This document shows, in pieces, positions 47,522 to 55,071 of a DNA stretch of 64,000 nt (position 1 is the first letter of the stretch; every line of letters begins with the position of its first letter). The notes beneath the pieces are model-generated. The model ran no database searches. It worked only from the letters and a program-made list of their open reading frames with translations, and was not told the origin of the DNA. Both the position numbers and the translations under genes were made by a program. Source of the DNA: Micromonospora halophytica (GTDB lineage Bacteria > Actinomycetota > Actinomycetes > Mycobacteriales > Micromonosporaceae); assembly GCF_900090245.1 (NCBI RefSeq), contig NZ_FMDN01000019.1, forward strand, positions 1 through 64,000, in the 5' to 3' direction.

Positions 47522-48745
47522 CTAGGGCAGCAGGTCGCGGACGACCGCGTCGGCGAGCAGCCGACCGCGCAGCGTGAGCACGGCCCGCCCCGCCGCGTAC
47601 GCGGCCGGATCGAGCAGGCCCCCGGCGAGTGCCCGGTCGGCCCCCGCCCGCCCGGCTGCGGCCAGGGTGTCCAGCGGCAGACCGGAGGCGAGCCGCAGCC
47701 GCAGCATCACGTCCTCCATGTGCGCCTCATCGGCGGTCAGGACCTCCCGGGCCAGGCCGGGTGACTCCCCCACGGCGAGGCGCTTCGCGTACGCGGCGGG
47801 ATGTTTGACGTTCCACCACCGCACCCCACCGACATGGCTGTGCGCCCCCGGGCCGAGGCCCCACCAGTCCGCACCGGTCCAGTAGAGCAGGTTGTGCCGG
47901 CACCGGGCCGCCTCGGACCGGGCCCAGTTCGACACCTCGTACCAGGCGAAACCTGCCGCGTCGAGGGCCTGTTCGGCGGCCAAGTAGCGGTCCGCCGCCA
48001 CGTCGTCCGAGGGGTACGGCAACTCGCCCCGGCGCATCCGGGCGGCGAGCCGGGTGCCGTCCTCCACGATCAGGGCGTACGCGCTGACGTGGTCGACCCC
48101 GGCGGCGACGACCTCGTCCAGCGAGGCGGCGAAGTCCTCCGCGCGTTCCCCCGGTGTGCCGTAGATCAGGTCCAGGTTGACGTGGTCGAACCCGGCGTCG
48201 CGCGCCTCCCGGGCGGCGGCGACGGCCCGCCCGGCGCGGTGCGTGCGGTCCAGCACCGCCAGCACGCCGGGGGCGGCGGACTGCATGCCCAGCGAGATCC
48301 GGGTGTACCCGGCCGCCCGCAGGGTCTTCAGCGACTCCGGGGTCACCGACTCCGGGTTGGCCTCGGTGGTCACCTCGACGTCGGCGGCCAGCCCCCAGGT
48401 GCGGTCGATGCCGTCGAGGATCCGGGCCAGGTCGTCCGCAGGCAGCAGGGTCGGGGTGCCGCCGCCGACGAAGACGGTGTCCACCCGGGGCGGCCGGGCG
48501 TCGCCGAGCACCCGGCCGGCGAGTGCCAGCTCGGCGAGCACGGTGTCCGCGTACGACTCGCGGTCCGCGCCGCCACCCAGCTCGGCGGCGGTGTACGTGT
48601 TGAAGTCGCAGTAGCCGCAGCGGCTGGCGCAGAACGGGACGTGCACGTACACGCCGAAGCCGCGCGCGCCGACCGCGCGCAGGGCGGTGGCGGGCAGCGC
48701 GCCGTCGGCGGGGACGGTCTCGCCATCTGGAAGGACGCCGGGCAT
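47522..48745 (-). CDS. hemW: Radical SAM heme chaperone HemW
   Basis: 407 residues. The radical-SAM cluster motif is in VPFCASRCGYCDFNTY; FVGGGTPTLLP, EANPESVTPESLKTL and RISLGMQS are typical of the HemN/HemW family. The C-terminal HemW domain (GLGPGAHSHVGGVRWWNVKHP) is complete. HemW binds and delivers heme; family members were long mislabelled coproporphyrinogen oxidase. ATG at 48745 has no ribosome-binding site and faces the enoyl-CoA hydratase ATG only 19 bp away. Confidence 0.93.
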   Translation of the reverse strand: MPGVLPDGETVPADGALPATALRAVGARGFGVYVHVPFCASRCGYCDFNTYTAAELGGGADRESYADTVLAELALAGRVLGDARPPRVDTVFVGGGTPTLLPADDLARILDGIDRTWGLAADVEVTTEANPESVTPESLKTLRAAGYTRISLGMQSAAPGVLAVLDRTHRAGRAVAAAREARDAGFDHVNLDLIYGTPGERAEDFAASLDEVVAAGVDHVSAYALIVEDGTRLAARMRRGELPYPSDDVAADRYLAAEQALDAAGFAWYEVSNWARSEAARCRHNLLYWTGADWWGLGPGAHSHVGGVRWWNVKHPAAYAKRLAVGESPGLAREVLTADEAHMEDVMLRLRLASGLPLDTLAAAGRAGADRALAGGLLDPAAYAAGRAVLTLRGRLLADAVVRDLLP

Positions 48746-48764
48746 GGACACTAGTGTGCCCGGC
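48746..48764. promoter_or_regulatory. 19-bp divergent gap with symmetric ACACTAGTGT palindrome
   Basis: ACACTAGTGT (48748-48757) is a perfect palindrome between two divergent ATG codons. On the + strand TAGTGT (48752-48757) ends 7 bp before the enoyl-CoA hydratase ATG, the right place for a -10 of a leaderless mRNA. No -35 hexamer is obvious on either strand. Role inferred. Confidence 0.5.
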
Positions 48765-49547
48765 ATGACCTCTCCCGACCGCCTCGTACGGGTCGCCACG
48801 GCCCGTGGGGTGACCACGCTCACCCTGGACAGCCCGCACAACCGCAACGCGCTCTCCACCCCGCTGATGACCGAACTGCTGGACGGGATCGCCGCGGCGG
48901 TCGCCGACGAGGCGGTCCGGGTGATCGTGCTCGACCACACCGGCCCGGTCTTCTGCTCCGGCGCGGACCTCAAGGAGACGGCGGCCGCGTACGCCAGCGG
49001 CACGGTGCCCGCCGGGATGCTCGGCGACGTGCTGGCGGCGGTCTGGGAGTGCCCGAAGCCGGTGCTGGCGAAGGTGGCCGGTCCGGCGCGCGCCGGCGGG
49101 CTGGGCCTGATCGCGGCGGCGGACCTGGCGGTCTGTGCCGAGGATGCGACGTTCGCCTTCACCGAGGTGCGGATCGGGGTGGTCCCGGCGGTCATCTCCG
49201 CCACCGTGCTGCCCCGGCTGCATTCGCGCGCGGCGGCCGAGCTGTACCTGACCGGGGACACCTTCGACGGCCGGCGGGCCGCCGAGATCGGCCTGGCGAC
49301 CGCCGCGGTGCCGGCCGACGGGCTGGACGAGGCGGTGCGGCGGTACTGCGCCTCGCTGGTGCGCGGCGCGCCGAAGGCCCTCGCCGGGGCGAAGGATCTG
49401 CTGCGCCGCCCGGCCGTCACCGACCTGCGCGCCGAGATCGCCGGGCTCTCCGCGATCTCCACCGGCTACTTCCTCTCGGACGAGGGCCGCGAGGGCGTGC
49501 TGGCCTTCCGGGAGAAGAGGAAGGCGGCCTGGGTGCCGGTGGACTGA
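48765..49547 (+). CDS. Enoyl-CoA hydratase/isomerase family protein
   Basis: 260 residues. The crotonase fold: LTLDSPHNRNALSTPLMTEL, FCSGADLKE (oxyanion-hole Ala-Asp-Leu), AGPARAGGLGLIAAADLAV (second oxyanion Gly) and FTEVRIGVVPAVISATVLPR. The usual catalytic Glu position is in FAFTEVRIG. Probably acts in fatty-acid or branched-chain acyl-CoA breakdown; substrate unknown. Divergent from hemW. Confidence 0.9.
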   Translation: MTSPDRLVRVATARGVTTLTLDSPHNRNALSTPLMTELLDGIAAAVADEAVRVIVLDHTGPVFCSGADLKETAAAYASGTVPAGMLGDVLAAVWECPKPVLAKVAGPARAGGLGLIAAADLAVCAEDATFAFTEVRIGVVPAVISATVLPRLHSRAAAELYLTGDTFDGRRAAEIGLATAAVPADGLDEAVRRYCASLVRGAPKALAGAKDLLRRPAVTDLRAEIAGLSAISTGYFLSDEGREGVLAFREKRKAAWVPVD

Positions 49548-49647
49548 TCCCGTTTCGCGCCGTTGCTCCCGGGAACGTGAACCGGTCGGCCGACCCCGTT
49601 CGGGTTTTCGGGACGTACGCTTGGGGACCGTGAAACAGGAGGTGCGG

Positions 49648-50505
49648 GTGCGGAATCGGGCAATCGTGGCAGCCGGTGTCGTGGTCGCGGTGATCGCCCT
49701 GCTCGGCGTCTACGCCGTCCGACAACTCGTCGGAAGCGGCCTGCGGATTCCCATCGCGAGCCGCACCTGCACCGTCCAGGCCGACGGCAGGGTGCTGCTC
49801 GACGCCGACCAGATGGCCAACGCCGCCACGATCGCCGCGATCGGCATCCAGCGCGAGATGCCCGAGCGGGCCGTGGTCGTGGCGTTGGCCACCGCGTACC
49901 AGGAGTCGGGCCTGCGCAACCTCTCGTACGGTGACCGGGACTCGCTCGGCCTCTTCCAGCAGCGACCCAGCCAGGGCTGGGGCACCCCGGCGCAGATCCA
50001 GGACCAGCGGTACGCGGCAAACCGGTTCTACGCCGCGCTGAAGAAGGTGCGCGGCTGGGAGAAGATGCGGGTCACCGACGCGGCGCAGGCCGTCCAGCGG
50101 TCGGCCTACCCCACCGCGTACCAGAAGTGGGCGGACGAGTCGGAGGTGCTGACCCGCGCCCTGCTCGGCGAGGCGACCGGCGCGGTGGCCTGCACCGTGG
50201 GCCGTACGCCCGCGATGCGGGGCGAGGCGGCGGCCGCCGCGCTGACCCGCGGCCTCACGCTGGACTGGGGGCTGGCCGGGGCCGGCCCGGCGGCCGAACT
50301 GACCGGGCTCACCGTGCCGGCCGCCGACCCCCGCGACGGCTGGCGGTACGCGCACTGGCTGGTGTCGCACGCCACCGACCACGGGGTGAAGCGGGTCCGT
50401 TTCGCCGGCCAGGAGTGGACCGCCGAGGACGGCATTTGGACCAGGGTCTCCGGCGGCCGTTCGGCCGAGGCGCAGGTGCTGGCGGAGGTCTTCGCCGAGC
50501 GCTGA
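49648..50505 (+). CDS. Membrane-anchored lysozyme-like (transglycosylase-fold) protein
   Basis: 285 residues. An N-terminal signal anchor (AIVAAGVVVAVIALLGVYAV) is followed by an extracellular segment. VVVALATAYQESGLRNLSYG with RDSLGLFQQRPSQGWG resembles lytic-transglycosylase/lysozyme-like folds, with the Glu of QESGL in the catalytic position. The C-terminal ~90 residues form a small domain (GWRYAHWLVSHATDHGVKRV). GTG at 49648 is chosen because AGGAGG lies 5 bp upstream; GTG codons at 49630 and 49642 are in frame. Peptidoglycan cleavage is plausible but not proven. Its stop touches the stop of the convergent MOSC gene. Confidence 0.78.
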   Translation: MRNRAIVAAGVVVAVIALLGVYAVRQLVGSGLRIPIASRTCTVQADGRVLLDADQMANAATIAAIGIQREMPERAVVVALATAYQESGLRNLSYGDRDSLGLFQQRPSQGWGTPAQIQDQRYAANRFYAALKKVRGWEKMRVTDAAQAVQRSAYPTAYQKWADESEVLTRALLGEATGAVACTVGRTPAMRGEAAAAALTRGLTLDWGLAGAGPAAELTGLTVPAADPRDGWRYAHWLVSHATDHGVKRVRFAGQEWTAEDGIWTRVSGGRSAEAQVLAEVFAER

Positions 50506-51150
50506 TCAGGGGCGGGCGCCGGCCACCCGGCGGCGGACCTTCTCCAGCACCGGCTCGGGCAGGTCGGTGGCGTCGAGCAGCCGGGGCAGCAGCTCGGGCT
50601 CCAGGCTCATCGCCCGGAACACCTCGCCGATGGTGACGCCGTGCGCGGGCCGGTCCAGCACCTCGACCGGGTCACCCGCGCCGATCTCCCCCTCGCGCAG
50701 CACCCGCAGGTACGCCCCGGGCGCCGCCCGGGCGGTGAACCGCTTGATCAGGTCGGGTACGCCCCAGAAGCCGGCGAAGGTGGCACACGGGGTACGCGGC
50801 TTGGTCACCTGGAGGACGGCCGAGCCGACCGCCCACCGCTCGCCGATCACCGCGCCGGTCACGTCCACCGCCCAGGTGGTCAGGTTCTCGCCGAGGCCGC
50901 CGGGCGCGACGGTGCGGCCCAACTCCGCCGACCACCACTCGGCGTCCTCCGCCGCGTACGCGTAGACCGCCTGGTCGGGGCCGCCGTGGTGGGCCCGCTC
51001 CCCGATGAAGTCGCCGGCGACCCCGGCGAAGCGCACCGGCACCGGCCCGTCGGCCGGTCGCTTGTCGATCCCGCTGCGGCCGCTCGCGTCGCCCGCCCAC
51101 TCCGCCTCGGTCACCAAGCCGAGGTTCACCGCCGCCACCCTGCCCGTCAT
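50506..51150 (-). CDS. MOSC domain protein
   Basis: 214 residues. The MOSC (molybdenum cofactor sulfurase C-terminal) fold: VAGDFIGERAHHGGPDQAVYAY, PGGLGENLTTWAVDV, VLQVTKPRTPCATFAGF with the conserved Cys. A YiiM-like C-terminal part follows. Such proteins act in molybdenum-cofactor-dependent reduction of N-hydroxylated compounds or as sulfur carriers. No Moco gene is adjacent. The stop codons of this and the convergent lysozyme-like gene are directly adjacent. Confidence 0.9.
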   Translation of the reverse strand: MTGRVAAVNLGLVTEAEWAGDASGRSGIDKRPADGPVPVRFAGVAGDFIGERAHHGGPDQAVYAYAAEDAEWWSAELGRTVAPGGLGENLTTWAVDVTGAVIGERWAVGSAVLQVTKPRTPCATFAGFWGVPDLIKRFTARAAPGAYLRVLREGEIGAGDPVEVLDRPAHGVTIGEVFRAMSLEPELLPRLLDATDLPEPVLEKVRRRVAGARP

Positions 51151-51164
51151 GGCCGAGAGCCTAG

Positions 51165-51995
51165 TCAGCCCTTGACCGCGCCGGCGACCAGCCCGGAGAC
51201 CATCCGGCGCTGCACCAGCAGGAAGAAGACGATCACCGGAAGGGTGAAGAGCGTCGAGGCGGCCATCACCGAACCCCAGGCGGTGTCGTCGCGGCCGAAG
51301 AAGAACGTCATCGCCACTGGCAGGGTGTAGCGGTCCTGGTCGTTGACGAAGGTCAACGCGAAGATCAGCTCGTTCCAGGCGGTGATGAAGGAGAAGATGC
51401 TGGTCGCCACGAGTCCGGGCGCGACCAGCGGGAAGAGGATCCGGCGGAAGGTCTGCGCGCGGCTGGCCCCGTCGATAGCCGCTGCCTCCTCCAGTTCTCT
51501 GGGCACCGCGGCGACGAAACCGCGCAGCATCCAGATCGCGAAGGGCAACGAGAAGCCCAGGTACGTCAGGATCAGGCTGGGCAGGGTGTTGTAGAGGCCG
51601 AGCCGCTGGATCATCAGGAACAGCGGGATGACCAGCGCCTCCAGCGGGATCATCTGCACCACCAGCAGCATGATCAGGAAACTGGTGCGCAGCTTGAACC
51701 GGAACCGGGCCACCGCGGTGGCGGCCAGCAGCGCGACCAGGCCGCTGAGCAGCACCGTGCTCACCGCGACGATGGCGCTGTTGAGGAAGAAGTCGGCGAA
51801 GGTCACGCCGGGGATCAGGTTGCCGGTGAGGATCTCCCGGTAGTGCGCCAGCGTCGGCTCGGCCGGCACCGGTCGCGGCGTGGTCGAGAAGATCTCCTCG
51901 TTCGGCTTCAGCGACGTGGCGATCATCCAGTAGACGGGGAACGCCGCGAAGAGCGCCACGAGCAGGCCCGCGCCGTTGAGGGCGACCTTCTTCAC
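51165..51995 (-). CDS. Carbohydrate ABC transporter permease (MalG type)
   Basis: 276 residues and six membrane helices. The EAA loop is in LEEAAAIDGASRAQTFRRIL, and SLKPNEEIFSTTPRPVPAEPT is typical of CUT1 MalG-like permeases. GTG start overlapping the upstream permease stop by one base (TAGTG). Third gene of a binding-protein/permease/permease operon. No ATPase gene is present, so a shared MsiK-type ATPase elsewhere probably drives it. Confidence 0.93.
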   Translation of the reverse strand: MKKVALNGAGLLVALFAAFPVYWMIATSLKPNEEIFSTTPRPVPAEPTLAHYREILTGNLIPGVTFADFFLNSAIVAVSTVLLSGLVALLAATAVARFRFKLRTSFLIMLLVVQMIPLEALVIPLFLMIQRLGLYNTLPSLILTYLGFSLPFAIWMLRGFVAAVPRELEEAAAIDGASRAQTFRRILFPLVAPGLVATSIFSFITAWNELIFALTFVNDQDRYTLPVAMTFFFGRDDTAWGSVMAASTLFTLPVIVFFLLVQRRMVSGLVAGAVKG

Positions 51996-52978
51996 TACTC
52001 GTCCTCCTGCCTGAGCACCATCCGGACGTAGAGACCGGTCACCACCAGCAGGATCAGCGTGAGGATGACCGCGATCGCCGAGCCCACGCCGTACTTGGGC
52101 GGCGGCGAGAACGCCTCGGCGTACGAATAGATGGAGAGCATGAACGTGGGCCGGTCCTGGGTGCCGCCGGCCAGCACGAACTGCTGGGTGAAGACCTTGA
52201 AGTCCCAGATGGTGGAGAGCACCACCAGGATGCCGAAGACCGGTCGCAGCAGTGGGAAGGTGATCTTCCAGAACACCTTCCACGGGCCGGCGCCGTCGAC
52301 CCGGGCCGCCTCGTGCAGCTCGCTCGGCACGCTCTTCAGCCCGGCCAGCACGCTCACCGCGATGAACGGGAACGAGTGCCAGACCACCACCAGGGTCAGG
52401 ATGGCGAAGAAGAGCAGCGGGGAGTTGAACCAGCCGTAGCCGGTCCAGTCGCTTTGCCCGAAAAGCGCCTGCGACAGCCCGTCGGGCAGTTTGTTGAACA
52501 GCCAGGTGACCAGGCCGCTGGTGTCGTCGAAGATCCACTTCCAGACGATGGTGCCGGTCAGCGCCGGCGTCGCCCAGGCGAGCATCACGCAGCTCGCCAC
52601 GAAGGTGGCCATCTTCCTGCCGAGCCGGTTGAGCAGGAGCCCGACCAGGGTGCCGAGGATCATCGTCAGCGCCACGTTCGCCGCGGCGAACAGCACCGTG
52701 TTGCGCAGCACCGTACGGAAGAACGGGTCGGCGAGGATCTGGGTGTAGTTGGCCAGCCCGACCCAGGGCCACTCGCGGTCGCCGCGCAACTGCCGGACGC
52801 TGTCCAGCTTGTAGAACGACATCGCCACCACCTGGCCCAGCGGCCAGAGCAGCAGCACCCCGACGACCACCAGGCAGGGCAGCAGGAGCAGATACGGCAG
52901 GCGGTCCACGCGGGGCCGCCGCCGCGCGGGGGTCTCCCGCGCGGCGGCCGTCCCGGTGTCCTCGGTCAGCGTGGTCAC
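51995..52978 (-). CDS. Carbohydrate ABC transporter permease (MalF type)
   Basis: 327 residues. After a basic cytoplasmic start (RRRPRVDRLPYLLLLPCLVVV) there are six helices; the EAA loop is in LHEAARVDGAGPWKVFWKITFP. The GTG at 52978 overlaps the binding-protein stop (GTGA), so the longer frame upstream is rejected. Pairs with the MalG-type gene directly downstream. Confidence 0.93.
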   Translation of the reverse strand: MTTLTEDTGTAAARETPARRRPRVDRLPYLLLLPCLVVVGVLLLWPLGQVVAMSFYKLDSVRQLRGDREWPWVGLANYTQILADPFFRTVLRNTVLFAAANVALTMILGTLVGLLLNRLGRKMATFVASCVMLAWATPALTGTIVWKWIFDDTSGLVTWLFNKLPDGLSQALFGQSDWTGYGWFNSPLLFFAILTLVVVWHSFPFIAVSVLAGLKSVPSELHEAARVDGAGPWKVFWKITFPLLRPVFGILVVLSTIWDFKVFTQQFVLAGGTQDRPTFMLSIYSYAEAFSPPPKYGVGSAIAVILTLILLVVTGLYVRMVLRQEDE

Positions 52979-54264
52979 TTGGCGTTGAGGATGCTTTCCA
53001 TCTCGGCGGCCGCGTCGGTGGTGGCCTGTTCGACCGTCTTCTGCCCCTTCATCACGGAACTGTTCATCGCCTGGGTCACCGTCTTGGTCCGGCTGACCTC
53101 GACCCACTTCGGGGTGAGCGGGGTGACCTTGGTGTTCTGCATGGTGGTGGCGAACGCCGCCATCAGCTTGTCGTTGGCGTAGTCACCGCTGGCGACCAGG
53201 TCCGAGTAGACCGGGAAGAAGCCGAGGCTGCCGGCGAAGCTCTGCGCGTTCTTCTTGTTCAGCAGGACGGTCAGGTAGTCCCAGGCCAGGTCCTGCTTCT
53301 TGCTGTCCTGCCAGAGGGCGATGTCCGAGCCACCGGCGAAGGCCGGGGCCGGCCTGCCGTCCGGGCCGGGGATGGGGAAGGTGCCCCAGACCTTCTCGAT
53401 CTCGGGGTTGTCCTTCTTGATCGCGCCGGCCTGCCAGCTGCCCCCGAAGGCCATCGCCGCCTTGCCGGTGGCGAACTGGGTACGGGCGTCGATCTCGTTC
53501 CAGCCGGCGGCGGCCGGCGGTGCGATCTTGTGCACGGTCACCATGTCGGTCCAGAACTTGACCGCCTTCTGGGCCTCCGGCGTGGTGTAACCGGACTTCC
53601 AGCTGCCGCCCTGGTTGGTGGCGATCTCGCCGCCGGCGCCCCAGAGGAAGGAGTAGAAGGGCAGCTCGGAGTTGCCGGGCAGGGCGATGCCGTAGGTGCC
53701 CGGCTTCTTGGCCTGCACCGCCTTGGCGGCGGCGACCAGCTCTTCCCAGTTCTTCGGCGGCTGCACGCCGGCCTCGGCGAACCAGTCGGTGCGGTAGTAG
53801 ATGGCGCGGACGCCGGCGTACCACGGGACGCCGTACTGCTTGCCGTCGAGCTGCGCGTTCTTCACGAGGTCGGGCAGGATGTCCTTGCTCTCGGCCCAGC
53901 CGGACATCCGGCCGCTGACGTCGGCGAGCGCCTCCTGGGCGGCCCAGCCCTGGGTCTCGGTGTTGCCGAGCTCGGTGACGTCCGGGCCCTCACCGCCGGC
54001 GAGCGCCGCCTGGAACTTCTTCGGCGCCTCCAGCCAGGGGATGTACTGCACCACCACGTCGGTGTCGGGGTGCTTCTGCCGGAACTCGGTCTCGACGCCG
54101 TCGAGGAACTTCGTCTGGGCGTCGCTCCCCTCGCCCATCATCCAGACCGTCAGCTTGCTGTTGTCGGCCGCCTCGTCGTCGCCCGAGCCTCCGCATCCGG
54201 CGAGCACCATCGCGGCCGAGGCCACGACGGCGGTGACCGGAGCCAGCCGCTTCCACCTGTTCAC
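52975..54264 (-). CDS. Extracellular carbohydrate-binding lipoprotein (ABC family 1)
   Basis: 429 residues. The lipoprotein signal ends MVLAGCGGSGDD. The mature part starts LTVWMMGEGSDAQTKFLDGV and has GPDVTELGNTETQGWA and GVPWYAGVRAIYYRTDWFAE, the pattern of family 1 (CUT1) binding proteins. It resembles trehalose/cellobiose-type binding proteins, but the ligand is not readable. GTG with GGGAGAAG upstream. A short palindrome 53 bp upstream may be the operator for the operon. Confidence 0.93.
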   Translation of the reverse strand: MNRWKRLAPVTAVVASAAMVLAGCGGSGDDEAADNSKLTVWMMGEGSDAQTKFLDGVETEFRQKHPDTDVVVQYIPWLEAPKKFQAALAGGEGPDVTELGNTETQGWAAQEALADVSGRMSGWAESKDILPDLVKNAQLDGKQYGVPWYAGVRAIYYRTDWFAEAGVQPPKNWEELVAAAKAVQAKKPGTYGIALPGNSELPFYSFLWGAGGEIATNQGGSWKSGYTTPEAQKAVKFWTDMVTVHKIAPPAAAGWNEIDARTQFATGKAAMAFGGSWQAGAIKKDNPEIEKVWGTFPIPGPDGRPAPAFAGGSDIALWQDSKKQDLAWDYLTVLLNKKNAQSFAGSLGFFPVYSDLVASGDYANDKLMAAFATTMQNTKVTPLTPKWVEVSRTKTVTQAMNSSVMKGQKTVEQATTDAAAEMESILNAK

Positions 54265-54316
54265 GCCACTTCTCCCTCGCGCCGTCTGGCACTAACCTTC
54301 TCTGCCGCACCCTAGT

Positions 54317-54329
54317 AGGAAAAATTCCT
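54317..54329. promoter_or_regulatory. AT-rich palindrome upstream of the sugar ABC operon
   Basis: AGGAA-AAA-TTCCT, flanked by GTA/TAC as GTAGGAAAAATTCCTTTAC, is a striking AT-rich site in GC-rich DNA. It resembles the GGAAANTTTCC-type sites I associate with ROK-family repressors. It is centred about 60 bp upstream of the GTG start. Regulator not identified. Confidence 0.6.
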
Positions 54330-54417
54330 TTACGACAGGGGTGGCGACGGGCGAGGCGACCGTACCGCAGCCGGCGAGGTGTGGGGCAGACCCGCGAGCC
54401 ACCCCGCGGGTACGCGC

Positions 54418-54451
54418 AACGGGCGTCCGACCTGACGGTCGGACGCCCGTT
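54418..54451 (-). terminator. Terminator of the GlsB-type gene
   Basis: Perfect 15-bp arms AACGGGCGTCCGACC / GGTCGGACGCCCGTT around TGAC, 19 bp past the stop at 54471. Confidence 0.9.
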
Positions 54452-54470
54452 CGACGAACGTTTCGGCTGC

Positions 54471-54758
54471 TTACCGGTGGGTGACGCTGCGGCGGCGACC
54501 CACGCCGGCCACCAGGGCCACGGCGATGGCGGCGAGCACGACCTGCACCAGCAGCTCGCCCCAGTCGATGCCGGCGGTCTCGGTCGCGATGCCCATGGCA
54601 CGGGCGAGCACCGTACCCAGCAGAGCGGCACCGATACCGATCAGCATGTGCAGCCAGATCGGCATGTTCTGGCGCCCCGGCACGACCAGGCGGCCCAGAG
54701 CGCCGACGATGAGACCGACCACGATGGCGGTGATGATGCCCCAGACGGTGAACTCCAC
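54471..54758 (-). CDS. GlsB/YeaQ/YmgE family stress-response membrane protein
   Basis: 95 residues with three membrane segments: VWGIITAIVVGLIVGALGRLVVPG, MLIGIGAALLGTVLARAMG and LLVQVVLAAIAVALVAG. GALGRLVVPGRQNMP is the family signature. These proteins are linked to general and envelope stress; mechanism unknown. GTG start with AAGGAGGACG 3 bp before. Own terminator, so monocistronic. Confidence 0.92.
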   Translation of the reverse strand: MEFTVWGIITAIVVGLIVGALGRLVVPGRQNMPIWLHMLIGIGAALLGTVLARAMGIATETAGIDWGELLVQVVLAAIAVALVAGVGRRRSVTHR

Positions 54759-55071
54759 GACCGTCCTCCTTCTCTAGGTATGTCACACGATGTGTGGTTC
54801 CTGTCGTGGTCGATAGGTTCCCGAACCCGCCGAATCCCAAACCGACTCACCCGCCCGGGCGTCGTCCGACGTCGATCCACCCGGCCCGCGTCGCTTACTC
54901 CCGGTGCAGGCAAATCGCAGTTCAGAGGGGATGTCGAGCCGCACCGACGGGGTCATCGAGCGGCTGAGGACAACCTGGGAAAACTGGGAGGACGCTGGGA
55001 GCGCGGACCGGAAGCGGCCGACACCCGCCCTGTCGGGAGGTGCCGGCCGTGACTCGTCGTGTCGGCGGACG
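54759..55071. other. Intergenic region between the GlsB gene and lepA, with lepA terminator
   Basis: 313 bp with no confident gene. It holds CACACGATGTGTG (54784-54796), a palindrome just upstream of the GlsB ribosome-binding site. At 55015-55049 there is a hairpin (CGGCCGACACC / GGTGCCGGCCG with inner CCCG/CGGG) that is the likely lepA terminator. A short + strand frame from ATG 54931 (AGAGGGG before it, begins SSRTDGVIERLRTTWENWED) is noted but not accepted. Confidence 0.6.

Noticed and set aside
54931..55070. A short + strand frame starting SSRTDGVIERLRTTWENWED after AGAGGGG
   Set aside because: The start looks gene-like, but the frame then runs through the lepA terminator and antisense to lepA without a natural end; no family recognised.
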